Position numbers and translations under genes: made by a program
Part shown: piece by piece, positions 8,572 through 17,040 of the stretch
How positions within the stretch are numbered: the first letter of the stretch is position 1
Layout of the letters: every line of letters begins with the position of its first letter
Notes under the pieces: generated by a model
Told to the model about the DNA's origin: nothing
The model's input: only the letters and a program-made list of their open reading frames with translations
The model's database searches: none
NCBI GenBank assembly: GCA_020638695.1
Contig: JACKIB010000005.1
Coordinates: forward strand, 124,001 to 188,000
Length of the DNA stretch: 64,000 nucleotides
Origin: Planctomycetota bacterium
Lineage (GTDB): Bacteria > Planctomycetota > UBA1135 > UBA2386
Direction: 5' to 3'

Positions 8572-9302
8572 GAGCTCTTCCTCCTAGTGGATTCGAGACT
8601 TTGGATGGCAGGATCGTGACACACGCTAGGCGGTGTCGAAGACTCTCTGCCGAGGTGAGGCCGACGTTATCCCATCGCGCGGGTCGCGTCAGGTCCCGGG
8701 GCTGTGAGTCGCACGACCGTGTCGCTTCACAACCTAGGTCGCGGTGGGGAGCGCGTGCTGCCTGGCGTATCGATCCTGAAGTGGGCCGAACACGCGGCAC
8801 GGCTGCGCCGCGCGCTTGCGATCGACGGCGAGGTGTTCCGGCCGGTGCGCGGGGTGATTCGTGCGCCCGGACGGCTGCGCCGCCGCGCAGGACCGGCGAC
8901 ACGCCGAGGTCTCGCGCTCTGCAGCCGCTGCGCGGCGAGGACCTGGCCGCCTGCCGCAGGCGTGCCGTAGCCGCCCGAGGAAGGAAAGGTCGCGGTGAGA
9001 TTCAGGTTCAAGCTGCGTGTCCGCACCGCACGCAGCGGGCCGTAGAACGCTACGCCATGGTCCGGGACACACTGATCGTCCAGGCGAGGGCGGCATCGAG
9101 CCAGCGGCGCCGGTCGGCGTCGACGCCGGAGACGTGTGACGCGGCGGGCGCATGGCGACCGGTGGCCGAGCACGGCGTACCATGGTGGGCCGCATTGCGG
9201 GCTGCGAGCTTGGTGACGGTCGGCTGCGCAGTGCTCGCGGCGCGAGTCGCGAGTTGGGGACGCGGGGCACTGTGGATCAGGGACCGTGGATCGAAATGAC
9301 GA
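8572..9302. other. 731-bp stretch without a convincing intact gene; holds a decayed gene fragment
   Basis: Several overlapping open frames cross this stretch on both strands, but none has a recognisable domain or sensible composition. The one supported item is a relic at 9031-9190 similar to the DUF4287-like pseudogene at 11785-12409, entered separately. The first part presumably includes the promoter of the LamG-like gene. Confidence 0.6.
9031..9190 (+). pseudogene. relic of a DUF4287-like gene, copy upstream of the CotH 3' end
   Basis: Residues encoded here (VERYAMVRDTLIVQARAASS, then RRRSASTPETCDAA, then AEHGVPWWAA) match the 5' part of the pseudogene at 11785 (GERYAVARDALIAEAKAAS, RRWVSMPETSDAA, EHGVGAW). 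The DNA match runs over about 117 bp (9031-9147 with 11786-11903) in the same orientation. The rest of the gene is deleted or unrecognisable. Together the two copies form a diverged direct repeat on either side of the CotH gene. Confidence 0.6.
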
Positions 9303-11678
9303 TCAGGGCCCGATCGAGAACACCAGCGCGTTGCTGAGATCGACATCCAAACCCTGCGAGTACACCCGCGCACCCGCTGTACCCCCCGGAACCGTCGCCG
9401 TGAGCGCGGCTACTCCCGTGGCGTCGGCGGACAGGAACAGTAGGACCGAGGGGATCGGGTCGATGCCGAGGATCCCCAGCGGCGGAACGGCAACCTTCAG
9501 CGGCCGCAGCGAGAGCATGAACGCGACACTGGCATTGGGGCGCGCGCCCTCGAGCCGCAGGGTGATCGGTTGCTGGACGCGTGCCGTGCCGCTGCCCTTC
9601 AGATCGAAGTTGCGCGGGCTTCCGGTGCGACGCCCGTCGTAGCGCGCGAACGCTCCCGGTGCGACGAACGGCGCGTTCGGTGTCGGAGTGTACGAGTAGA
9701 ACAACTCGCCGCTGCCGTCCGGAACGCGGCCGTACGACCGGTCAGCCTTCTGCTCGTCGAACTGCACGCCGTCGAGGAATCGCCGGTTGTTGGCATCGGT
9801 GTCGAACAGCGCCAGGACCTCACCCTGCTTCGCCAGCTTGAAGTTGGCGTGTAGCGGCCCTTCCAACGGCTCTTCATCGCACCAGACGCGCACGAAGCCG
9901 CCCGCGGGCACGATGGTGTTGGCCGGGAAGCGCCACTTCGCGGGGTTCGCCGGGTCGTCGGTCAGGTAGTGACCGCCCAGGTCGTACGGCTGGCTGCCAG
10001 TGTTGTACAGCTCGACCCAATCGTCGAAGTCGCCCCCCTCGTCACGGTCGATGGTCTCGTTGTCGGCGAGGATTTCGTTGATCACGATCGGTCCGACCGC
10101 AGGGCCGGACGAGCTGCGTACCGACAGGAACACGTGTTCGGCCTCGAGCGGATAGACCTGCACCGTGTTGGCGGCGTTGCGTGCGTGCACGTAGTAGCGG
10201 TTGAGCTGCAGCGGTCCTCCGGCGGTGAACGAACCGCCGAACACCCCGTCGTTGGCGGCTCCGTCGCGGTGCATCCCGTCGTCGTACATCGTGTTGCCGG
10301 TGTACACGCCGGCCACGGCAGAGCGCAGCTCGACCGCGGTGATCGCCGGTGTGCCGGTGACCCGTGCAGTCACCCAGAACGGTTGTCCGGGGGCGACGGT
10401 CGGTTGCAGGGGCGTTACCTGGCTGATCTGGGGTTCTGGCTTGGTCAGGTCCGGCAGCGTCGACAGGTACTGCTGTCGGCCAATCGCCACCTCTTGCAGT
10501 CCGTGCACGTAGTGGAACGACAGGAACACGCGGCCGGGGAACGACGGGTTGAAGTACGTCGGGTAGAGCAGGTTCGGATCGGCGAGCACGTCGGCGCGGA
10601 TGCGGTTCTGGAACTGCGCATTGAGCGGTCCGAGCACGTTGGTCCAGTCCATCCAGCGCTTCATGGCCGTGCGGTAGTGTGCGTAGTAGAGCTCTCGCCA
10701 CTCCGGCACACCCAACAGCCGCTGCACTAGCGGGTAGGCGGTCGAAGACGCGTTCTGCAGCACGGAGTAGTTCCACGGGTTGGTCGACGGTCCATGCACT
10801 CCGAATGCCTCGTTCAGATCCCACGGGATCATGTTCATCCGCGAGTCGGCCGGATCGAAGTACATGTAGTAGTTGTGGCCCGCACCCATGTAGTCGTCGC
10901 TGTTGATCAGCAGGTTGTGGAGAGCGAAGTACCACAGCGCGCGATCGATGTTGATGACCTTCTCGGCCTCGGCCTTGAAGGTCGCCGCTGGAGTGTTGTT
11001 GAGCTTGTCGATCATGCGAATCAGATCGGTCCACACGTTCGGGTGTGTGGGCGTCTTGGCCTCGTAGCTCGACTGGTAGAGGCTCGGTGTGGCACCGAGC
11101 CAGTTGAGGCGCGACGTCCCGACGGATGCTCCACCGGGGCGGTCGCCCTTGTAGCGGGTACCCTCGTCGTCGGCGAACCACGTGCGGAGGAACGCCTTGT
11201 TCGGTTGCTCGACCAGGAGGTAGAGCCCCCAGTAGCTGCCGTTGAGGTGCACGCGGATGTAGTTGGTCCGTGGTGCGGGGATGTAGTGGCGCATGACGTG
11301 GTAGCTGATCGTCTCCCGGGTCAGCGTCGGGTCGACGGCGCCGTTGTTCAGATTCACGGTCGAGACGCCGTAGAGCTCTTGCCCCGGCACGAACGAGTCG
11401 AGCGTGAGATTGAACGGCATCTTATTGCCGCCCACGCTCGACGAACTCGACGCACGGATCCGGATGCCGACGTTCTTGTAGGTCCTGCCGTCGACGTCGA
11501 GATCGGCGGAGATGTCGCTCCCGGACGTCCTCGTGCCGAGCAGCGCCTGCCAGAAGCTCGGCTGGGCGAACGTGAACTTGAAGTCGCGGATCACGCTCTG
11601 GTCCCAGAGGTCTTGCGCCGCCAGTTGGGCCGGCGGAATGGCGCACAGGGCGAGAGCGGCGAGGAGAGGTCGGAACAT
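9303..11678 (-). CDS. exported CotH-kinase-family protein with lamin-tail domain
   Basis: The 791-residue product starts with a signal peptide ending PAQLAAQ. Residues about 35-400 form a CotH-type domain: VGIRIRASSSSSVG, then LYLLVEQPNKAFL, then HNLLINSDDYMGAGHNYYMY and MIPWDLNEAFG, which supply the Asn/Asp/Glu motifs of the CotH atypical kinase fold. After a beta linker comes a lamin-tail-like segment (IVINEILADNE, DDWVELYN, LGGHYLTDDP) around 545-690. The last 90 residues match the common C-terminal beta domain. CotH in Bacillus phosphorylates spore-coat proteins; in secreted bacterial proteins the substrate is unknown. It stands alone as a transcript. Confidence 0.88.
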   Translation of the reverse strand: MFRPLLAALALCAIPPAQLAAQDLWDQSVIRDFKFTFAQPSFWQALLGTRTSGSDISADLDVDGRTYKNVGIRIRASSSSSVGGNKMPFNLTLDSFVPGQELYGVSTVNLNNGAVDPTLTRETISYHVMRHYIPAPRTNYIRVHLNGSYWGLYLLVEQPNKAFLRTWFADDEGTRYKGDRPGGASVGTSRLNWLGATPSLYQSSYEAKTPTHPNVWTDLIRMIDKLNNTPAATFKAEAEKVINIDRALWYFALHNLLINSDDYMGAGHNYYMYFDPADSRMNMIPWDLNEAFGVHGPSTNPWNYSVLQNASSTAYPLVQRLLGVPEWRELYYAHYRTAMKRWMDWTNVLGPLNAQFQNRIRADVLADPNLLYPTYFNPSFPGRVFLSFHYVHGLQEVAIGRQQYLSTLPDLTKPEPQISQVTPLQPTVAPGQPFWVTARVTGTPAITAVELRSAVAGVYTGNTMYDDGMHRDGAANDGVFGGSFTAGGPLQLNRYYVHARNAANTVQVYPLEAEHVFLSVRSSSGPAVGPIVINEILADNETIDRDEGGDFDDWVELYNTGSQPYDLGGHYLTDDPANPAKWRFPANTIVPAGGFVRVWCDEEPLEGPLHANFKLAKQGEVLALFDTDANNRRFLDGVQFDEQKADRSYGRVPDGSGELFYSYTPTPNAPFVAPGAFARYDGRRTGSPRNFDLKGSGTARVQQPITLRLEGARPNASVAFMLSLRPLKVAVPPLGILGIDPIPSVLLFLSADATGVAALTATVPGGTAGARVYSQGLDVDLSNALVFSIGP

Positions 11679-11784
11679 GGGTGGGTGCGTCCGGGGCTCG
11701 GTTTGTGGCGCGCGGTGCCTCGCGGGATCCGTTCTGCGGGGTGGGAGGCAGGCGAGAGTCTATCGCCGCCGCCAGCGCGTGCGC

Positions 11785-12409
11785 ATGCAACGGACCGGAG
11801 AACGCTACGCCGTGGCCCGGGACGCCCTGATCGCCGAGGCCAAGGCCGCATCGGGTGATCGGCGCCGGTGGGTGTCGATGCCCGAGACGAGCGACGCGGC
11901 GGCACGCAAGGCGACCGGTTGCGGATGGAACGAGTGGTGCGACCGGATCGATGCGTGGCCCGGTCGTGGCCAAGGCCATGCGGCAATCGCCAAGTACCTG
12001 GAGGGCGAGCACGGAGTCGGTGCCTGGTGCGCAGGGTGTCACGGTCGGCTACGAGCGCATCACCGGGGTTCGGCTGCCCGGGCAGATGGCCGACGGCACC
12101 TTCTCGGTGAACAAGTCGAAGACCGTGGTGATCGATGCGGCAGCGTTGCGTGCGGTGTTGCTCGACGACATCGAGCGGGCGGACCTGTTCCCGGGGCATC
12201 CGACGGAGTTGCGCTCGAAGCCGACGTCGAAGGCGATTCGGCTGGCGATCGGCGGGGGCATCGCGGTGCTCCACGTCGAGGCCCACGTCGACGGTCAAAC
12301 CAAGGTGACCGTGCAGCACACAAGTCTGCCGGCGCCGGAGCGTGCCGAGGAGTGGCGGTTCTACTGGGGCGAGTGGCTCGATGCGCTCGACGCGCCGGCG
12401 ACGCAGTAG
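11785..12409 (+). pseudogene. DUF4287-like/SRPBCC-like protein, frameshifted
   Basis: An ATG at 11785 opens MQRTGERYAVARDALIAEAK. It continues with a DUF4287-type stretch (WNEWCDRIDAW, AIAKYLEGEHGVGAW) to about position 12026. The family continuation (AQGVTVGYERITG, then DGTFSVNKSKTVVID, VTVQHTSLPAP, FYWGEWLDAL) is in another frame and ends at 12409. Restoring two bases near 12026-12031 would give the expected AWWAQGVTV junction, so a 2-nt deletion or sequencing error is likely. The C-terminal part looks like an SRPBCC/START-type small-molecule binding domain. The S9 peptidase gene starts 11 bp later. Confidence 0.7.
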
Positions 12410-12420
12410 CATTCCGAACC

Positions 12421-14490
12421 ATGCTGCGCTGTCTCGTGCTCGCCGTGCTGGCGGCGATGTCTCCCGGTCTGTTTGCCCAGGGCACCAAGTCCGACTACGC
12501 GCGATCGCAAGGTCTGCGGAAGCGGTTTGCGAACGGGGTGTTCCGCGATGCGGTGCGGCCGACCTGGTTCGCGGACGGGACCTTCAGCTACCGGATCGCA
12601 CTGCCGAACGGGGCGTCCGAGCACGTGCTCGTGGATCCGGTGAAGGGGACCCGCATGGTGGTGCCGCGGAGCGAACTGCGTGGCAAGCAGCGGGTGGAGG
12701 TTCCATCGCGCGCGGCACCTGGTCGGCGTCCGGTGCGACGGGAGTGGGGCTCGCCGGATGGCAAGTGGTCGGCGGTCATCCGCCGCGGCAACGTCGTGCT
12801 GGTCGACAGGGAATCGAAGGCCGAGACCCGACTGAGCGACGACGGATCGCCGGGCGACAGCTACGGGCGGGTGTTGTGGTCGCCCGACTCGCGGCGGCTG
12901 GTCGCGATCCAGACCAAGTCGGGTGGCGATCGCCGGGTCACGCTCGTCGAAACCGCGCCGCGCGATCGACTGCAGCCGAGGACCGTCACTTACCCGTATC
13001 GAAAGCCCGGCGACCCGATCCCGCACGCGCGACCCAGGCTGTTCGACGTGGGGAAGAAGCGGCGCATCCCCGTTGCGGAGCAACTGTTCGCCAACCCGTG
13101 GAGCATCGGCCACGAGCACTGGTCGAGCGACGGCCGCCGATTCTACTTCACGTACAACCAACGGGGTCACACCGTGATGCGGGTGCTGAGCGTCGACGCC
13201 GATACCGGCGTTGTCACCCCGATCGTCGACGAGCAGTGCAAGACGTTCTTCGACTATGCGAACAAGACCTTCGTCCGCTACCTCGACGCCACCGGCGAGC
13301 TTCTGTGGATGAGCGAACGCGATGGATGGAACCACCTCTACCTGATCGATCTGCGCACCGGGACGGTGAAGAACCGCATCACCCGCGGCCCGTTCGTGGT
13401 GCGACGCGTCGACGAGGTCGACGTGAAGGCCCGCGAGCTCCGGCTCCAAGTCCACGGGCTGTTCCCCGGTCAGGATCCGTACCACATCCACCACGTGCGG
13501 GTCCGCTTCGACGGCACGGAGCTCACGCACCTGACGGATGGCGACGGAACGCACGGTCCGCTGCGGTTCAGCCCGGACCGGGCGTTCTACCTGGTGACCT
13601 TCTCGCGGGTCGATCTGCCGCCGGTGACCGAGCTGCGGCGCGCGGCGGACGGCAAGCTCGTTCTGACGCTGGAGCGGGCCGACATCGGCGAGCTCGTGCG
13701 CGCTGGATGGCGCGCGCCGGAGCGTTTCCACGCCAAGGGTCGCGACGGGACGACCGAGATCTACGGCCTGATCCACCAGCCGACCAACTTCGACCCGGCG
13801 CGGAAGTACCCGGTCATCGAGTACATCTACGCTGGACCACACGGCCACCACGTGCCCAAGGCGTTCCGGCCGCTGCACAACCTGCCGATGGCGATGGCCG
13901 AACTCGGGTTCCTCGTCGTGCAGATCGACGGGATGGGCACCAACTGGCGGAGCAAGGCATTCCACGACGTGTGCTGGAAGAACCTCGGTGACAGCGGGTT
14001 CCCCGATCGGATCCGCTGGATTCGCAGTGCGGCGGCCAGCCACCCGCAGATGGACCTGTCCCGCGGGGTCGGCATCTTCGGCGGTAGCGCCGGCGGGCAG
14101 AGCAGCACTCGGGCGCTGCTTGCGCACGGCGACTTCTACAAGGTCGCCGTGTCGGATTGCGGTTGTCACGACAACCGCATGGACAAGATCTGGTGGAACG
14201 AACTATGGATGGGGTGGCCGATCGGTCCCCACTACGCCGAACAGTCCAACGTCACCCAGGCGAAGCGGCTCACCGGCAAGTTGCTGCTGGTGGTGGGGGA
14301 ACTGGACCGGAACGTGGACCCGGCGAGCACCATGCAGGTGGTGAACGCGCTGATCCAGGCCGACAAGGACTTCGATCTGTTGGTCATCCCCGGAGCGGGG
14401 CACGGGGCGTGTGAATCGCGCTACGGGCGGCGGCGGCGAGCGGACTACTTCGTGCGTCACCTGCTGGGGGTGGAGCCGCGGGCCGAGTGA
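12421..14490 (+). CDS. secreted S9-family prolyl oligopeptidase / dipeptidyl-peptidase IV-like serine peptidase
   Basis: The ATG at 12421 gives a 689-residue protein with a signal peptide (MLRCLVLAVLAAMSPGLFAQ). An eight-bladed propeller region (about 60-430) includes the WSPDSRRLVAIQT and HWSSDGRRFYFTYN repeats. The alpha/beta-hydrolase domain follows with catalytic Ser556 in FGGSAGGQSS, probable Asp629 in GELDRNVDP and His661 in GAGHGACES. KYPVIEYIYAGPHGHHVPK is the usual strand before the oxyanion region. The nucleophile elbow GGSAGG is unusual for DPP-IV-like enzymes (normally GWSYGG). Such enzymes release dipeptides from peptide N-termini in the periplasm or outside the cell. Internal frames in other phases are shadows. 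Confidence 0.92.
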   Translation: MLRCLVLAVLAAMSPGLFAQGTKSDYARSQGLRKRFANGVFRDAVRPTWFADGTFSYRIALPNGASEHVLVDPVKGTRMVVPRSELRGKQRVEVPSRAAPGRRPVRREWGSPDGKWSAVIRRGNVVLVDRESKAETRLSDDGSPGDSYGRVLWSPDSRRLVAIQTKSGGDRRVTLVETAPRDRLQPRTVTYPYRKPGDPIPHARPRLFDVGKKRRIPVAEQLFANPWSIGHEHWSSDGRRFYFTYNQRGHTVMRVLSVDADTGVVTPIVDEQCKTFFDYANKTFVRYLDATGELLWMSERDGWNHLYLIDLRTGTVKNRITRGPFVVRRVDEVDVKARELRLQVHGLFPGQDPYHIHHVRVRFDGTELTHLTDGDGTHGPLRFSPDRAFYLVTFSRVDLPPVTELRRAADGKLVLTLERADIGELVRAGWRAPERFHAKGRDGTTEIYGLIHQPTNFDPARKYPVIEYIYAGPHGHHVPKAFRPLHNLPMAMAELGFLVVQIDGMGTNWRSKAFHDVCWKNLGDSGFPDRIRWIRSAAASHPQMDLSRGVGIFGGSAGGQSSTRALLAHGDFYKVAVSDCGCHDNRMDKIWWNELWMGWPIGPHYAEQSNVTQAKRLTGKLLLVVGELDRNVDPASTMQVVNALIQADKDFDLLVIPGAGHGACESRYGRRRRADYFVRHLLGVEPRAE

Positions 14491-14649
14491 TGGCGGGCGT
14501 TGCGGTTCCGTCCCCGTAACGGTTCCCCCGCGACACTCGGCCGAGCAGTCGGCATGCCCGCCAAACAGCGCTGTCCGTTCCCAGGCAATCCTCGGGCTCG
14601 ACAATTGCGCAAGCCTCGTTCCAAGCCACGTCCCCTTCCGAATCCGCCG

Positions 14650-16005
14650 ATGCACCCGATCCAGACCTGCCTGACCACCCTCGCAATCCTGGTGTGTACC
14701 ACCGCCACCACCACGGCACAGTTCCCCAACTGGATGCAAGCGACACCCATCAGCTCGCCGCTCCCCCGCGCGGGCGCCGCGATGGTCTACGACGCCGGTC
14801 GGCAGGTCTGCGTGATGTTCGGTGGCAGCTACCGGCCGACCGCAACCAGCCCGCCGGTGTATCACACCGACACGCAGGAGTGGGACGGCACGAATTGGGT
14901 CGATCGTGCACCCGTGCAGTCACCGGGTGCGCGCCTGTTCCCGGCGATGGCCTACGATTCGATTCGCCGCCGTGTGGTGCTGTTCGGAGGCGCCAACCTG
15001 AACGACACGTGGGAGTGGGACGGCCGCAGTTGGACCAAGCGCTTGCCGGCGAGGTCGCCCGCGGTGCGCAGCGGCCACGCGATGGCGTTCGACTCGGTGC
15101 GACAACGGGTCGTGATGTTCGGCGGCGGGACGGGGGCGTCGGGGACCGGAAACGAGACGTGGGAGTGGGACGGCGCGAACTGGGCCGAGCGCAAGCCGTC
15201 GCTCTCGCCGCCGCCGTGCGCCTACCACGACCTCGCCTACGACGTGGTTCGGCGCCGGACAGTGCTGTTCACCGGGATCGAGACTTGGGAATGGGATGGA
15301 GCGTCGTGGGCGCGGCTCACGCCCACGAGGTCGCCGGCGATCCGTCGCTACTTCAAGATGGCGTACGACGCGGCGCGCCTTCGTACGGTGCTGTTCGGCG
15401 GGTTCGGCACCCAGACCTTCGACGACACCTGGGAGTGGGATGGTGCCACGTGGACGCAACTGCCACGGACCATTCTGCTCACGCCGCGTTCCGCGCACGT
15501 CATGGCGTACGACTCTGCGCGCGGGATGACGGTCCTGTTCGCCGGCGAGGGTGCTGGTTCGAGCCACGGGGGTCCGTTCTTCAATGACACGTGGGAACTC
15601 CGACGAGCTCGTTCCACCGTCGTGGCGACCCCGGCAACTCTCGCCTTGGCGGTCGGGGGTACGCAGACGCTCTCCATCGATGCCGGCATCGCCGGTGCGA
15701 ATCAGCTCTACTGGGTCGTGGGTTCGATCACCGGCACGATCCCTGGCGTCGTGCTCACCGGAACCCACATCCCACTGCAACTCGACGCGTACACCGACAT
15801 CACGCTTGTGGCGGCCAACTCGCCACCCCTGAGCGGGTTCCGCGGCACTCTGGATGCGACCGGCGCTGGGGCGGCGGTGCTTCGGGTTCCGGCGATGCTC
15901 CCGGTTCCTTCTGGGTTCCGGATCTTCCATTCGGCAATCGTGTTCGATGCGACCACCTCGCAGGTGCTGCTCGCCACCAACCCCGCGGTGTTGGTGCTAC
16001 GTTGA
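14650..16005 (+). CDS. exported kelch-like beta-propeller protein
   Basis: Start at ATG 14650 gives 451 residues with a signal peptide ending TTTAQ. About six repeats carry the pattern MxYDxxRxxxVxFGG followed by NDTWEWDGxxW (for example VLFGGANLNDTWEWDG, VMFGGGTG, VLFGGFGTQTFDDTWEWDG). This is a kelch-type propeller of a kind common in myxobacteria and planctomycetes. After about residue 330 the shared C-terminal beta domain follows. A binding role outside the cytoplasm is inferred. The open frame upstream of 14650 lacks any signal and was discarded. Confidence 0.85.
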   Translation: MHPIQTCLTTLAILVCTTATTTAQFPNWMQATPISSPLPRAGAAMVYDAGRQVCVMFGGSYRPTATSPPVYHTDTQEWDGTNWVDRAPVQSPGARLFPAMAYDSIRRRVVLFGGANLNDTWEWDGRSWTKRLPARSPAVRSGHAMAFDSVRQRVVMFGGGTGASGTGNETWEWDGANWAERKPSLSPPPCAYHDLAYDVVRRRTVLFTGIETWEWDGASWARLTPTRSPAIRRYFKMAYDAARLRTVLFGGFGTQTFDDTWEWDGATWTQLPRTILLTPRSAHVMAYDSARGMTVLFAGEGAGSSHGGPFFNDTWELRRARSTVVATPATLALAVGGTQTLSIDAGIAGANQLYWVVGSITGTIPGVVLTGTHIPLQLDAYTDITLVAANSPPLSGFRGTLDATGAGAAVLRVPAMLPVPSGFRIFHSAIVFDATTSQVLLATNPAVLVLR

Positions 16006-16323
16006 CGGGGTGGTCGCAGGAGTGACCGGAAGTAGGCCGCGGTCGATCCTGCGCTGGGCGGCTTCCCGCAGCCGGACTGTGAGCCCCGGTGGTGCTGACT
16101 CAGCCGGCGTGCTGGTCCATCAAGAGCGCGTTCACGTCGTCACCGCGCCGCCGCTCGAGGCGATGCGGCCCAGGAGGCGGAACCGGGCAGGCAGCTTGAG
16201 CACGAGGATGGCGTTGCCCAGCAGTCCGCCAAACCCCATCACCCTGGTGGGATGGCTCATTGGGCCGTGCTCCCGGTTGCGCGTCCTCCGTTCTGCGTGC
16301 CCAGTGTGGGGCAGCGCCGAACA
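16006..16323. other. 318-bp intergenic stretch between convergent genes
   Basis: No intact gene is supported. A 42-codon reverse-strand ORF (about 16136-16261) starts MSHPTRVMGFGGLLGNAI. It could be the relic of a secreted-protein C-terminus, but it is too short to call. No clear terminator hairpin with a U-tract was seen. Confidence 0.5.
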
Positions 16324-17040
16324 CTACCAAACCGGCGGGCTGTCGACCCCGCTTCGGCCCTTGGCGATCAGTGTCAGCAACTCAGCACCCATGCGGCTGA
16401 TCTCCTCGGCGCTGCAGTCCGGGTGACGGGCCCGCAGCTCGGTTTCCAGGGCGTCGCGAAACTCGTCCTTGGCCTTGCCCGCTGCGTCACTGACCTGCTT
16501 GGCGGTGCACTCGCCACCATCCGACCGGATCGACGCGGCGATGGCGCGCGGTGCTTCGTCGTCGCGGTAGCGCCGGATCAACAGGTCGTGCGCGTTGAAA
16601 CTCCTGCCGCGAGCGCTCACCGCCCGCTGCTTCACGTGCTCGAGTGCGGCGCGGAACAGTTCCTTGGCGTAGCGGCGGTCCAGGGTGACGCTCACACCGG
16701 AGTCGTCGGGCAGCTCGTGCGGCTCTCCTTCCTGCTCCAAACGTCGGCGGGTGTGGACTTCCCAGGCCCGCCGGCGGATGTTGGCCACGATCCCGAGCAG
16801 GAAGCTCTTGAAGTCGCGCGTAGGGTCGGCTCGCTGTAGCGCTCCGCCCTGTTTGAAGCACTCGACGAAGACTTCCTGGACCAGGTCGTCGATGACGTCC
16901 GGTTGTCCGAGGTGGCCCTTCAGATCGCGCTCGAGTGCGGCGCGGATCGTCGGTTGGAACGCCTCGACGAATGCTGCGCGTGCCTCGGGATCCCCGGCGG
17001 CAGCGGCGGCGATCATCCGCCAGGGTTGATCCGGTGTCAT
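16324..17040 (-). CDS. ECF-family RNA polymerase sigma factor
   Basis: ATG at 17040 gives 238 residues. Region 2 contains VIDDLVQEVFVECFKQ (about 49-64) and FKSFLLGIVANIRRRAWE (76-93), the usual sigma-2.2/2.3 pattern. Region 4 is atypical: ELFRAALEHVKQRA then LLIRRYRDDEAPRAIAASI, resembling helix-turn-helix recognition, and a long charged tail with AAGKAKDEFRDALETELRAR. The start overlaps the stop of the kinase gene by 4 nt (ATGA), so translation is coupled. The pair looks like the planctomycetal arrangement in which an ECF factor is genetically tied to a Ser/Thr kinase. Confidence 0.85.
   Translation of the reverse strand: MTPDQPWRMIAAAAAGDPEARAAFVEAFQPTIRAALERDLKGHLGQPDVIDDLVQEVFVECFKQGGALQRADPTRDFKSFLLGIVANIRRRAWEVHTRRRLEQEGEPHELPDDSGVSVTLDRRYAKELFRAALEHVKQRAVSARGRSFNAHDLLIRRYRDDEAPRAIAASIRSDGGECTAKQVSDAAGKAKDEFRDALETELRARHPDCSAEEISRMGAELLTLIAKGRSGVDSPPVW

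Noticed and set aside
12361..14169. 602-codon reverse ORF
   Set aside because: Antisense to the S9 peptidase with complete catalytic triad.
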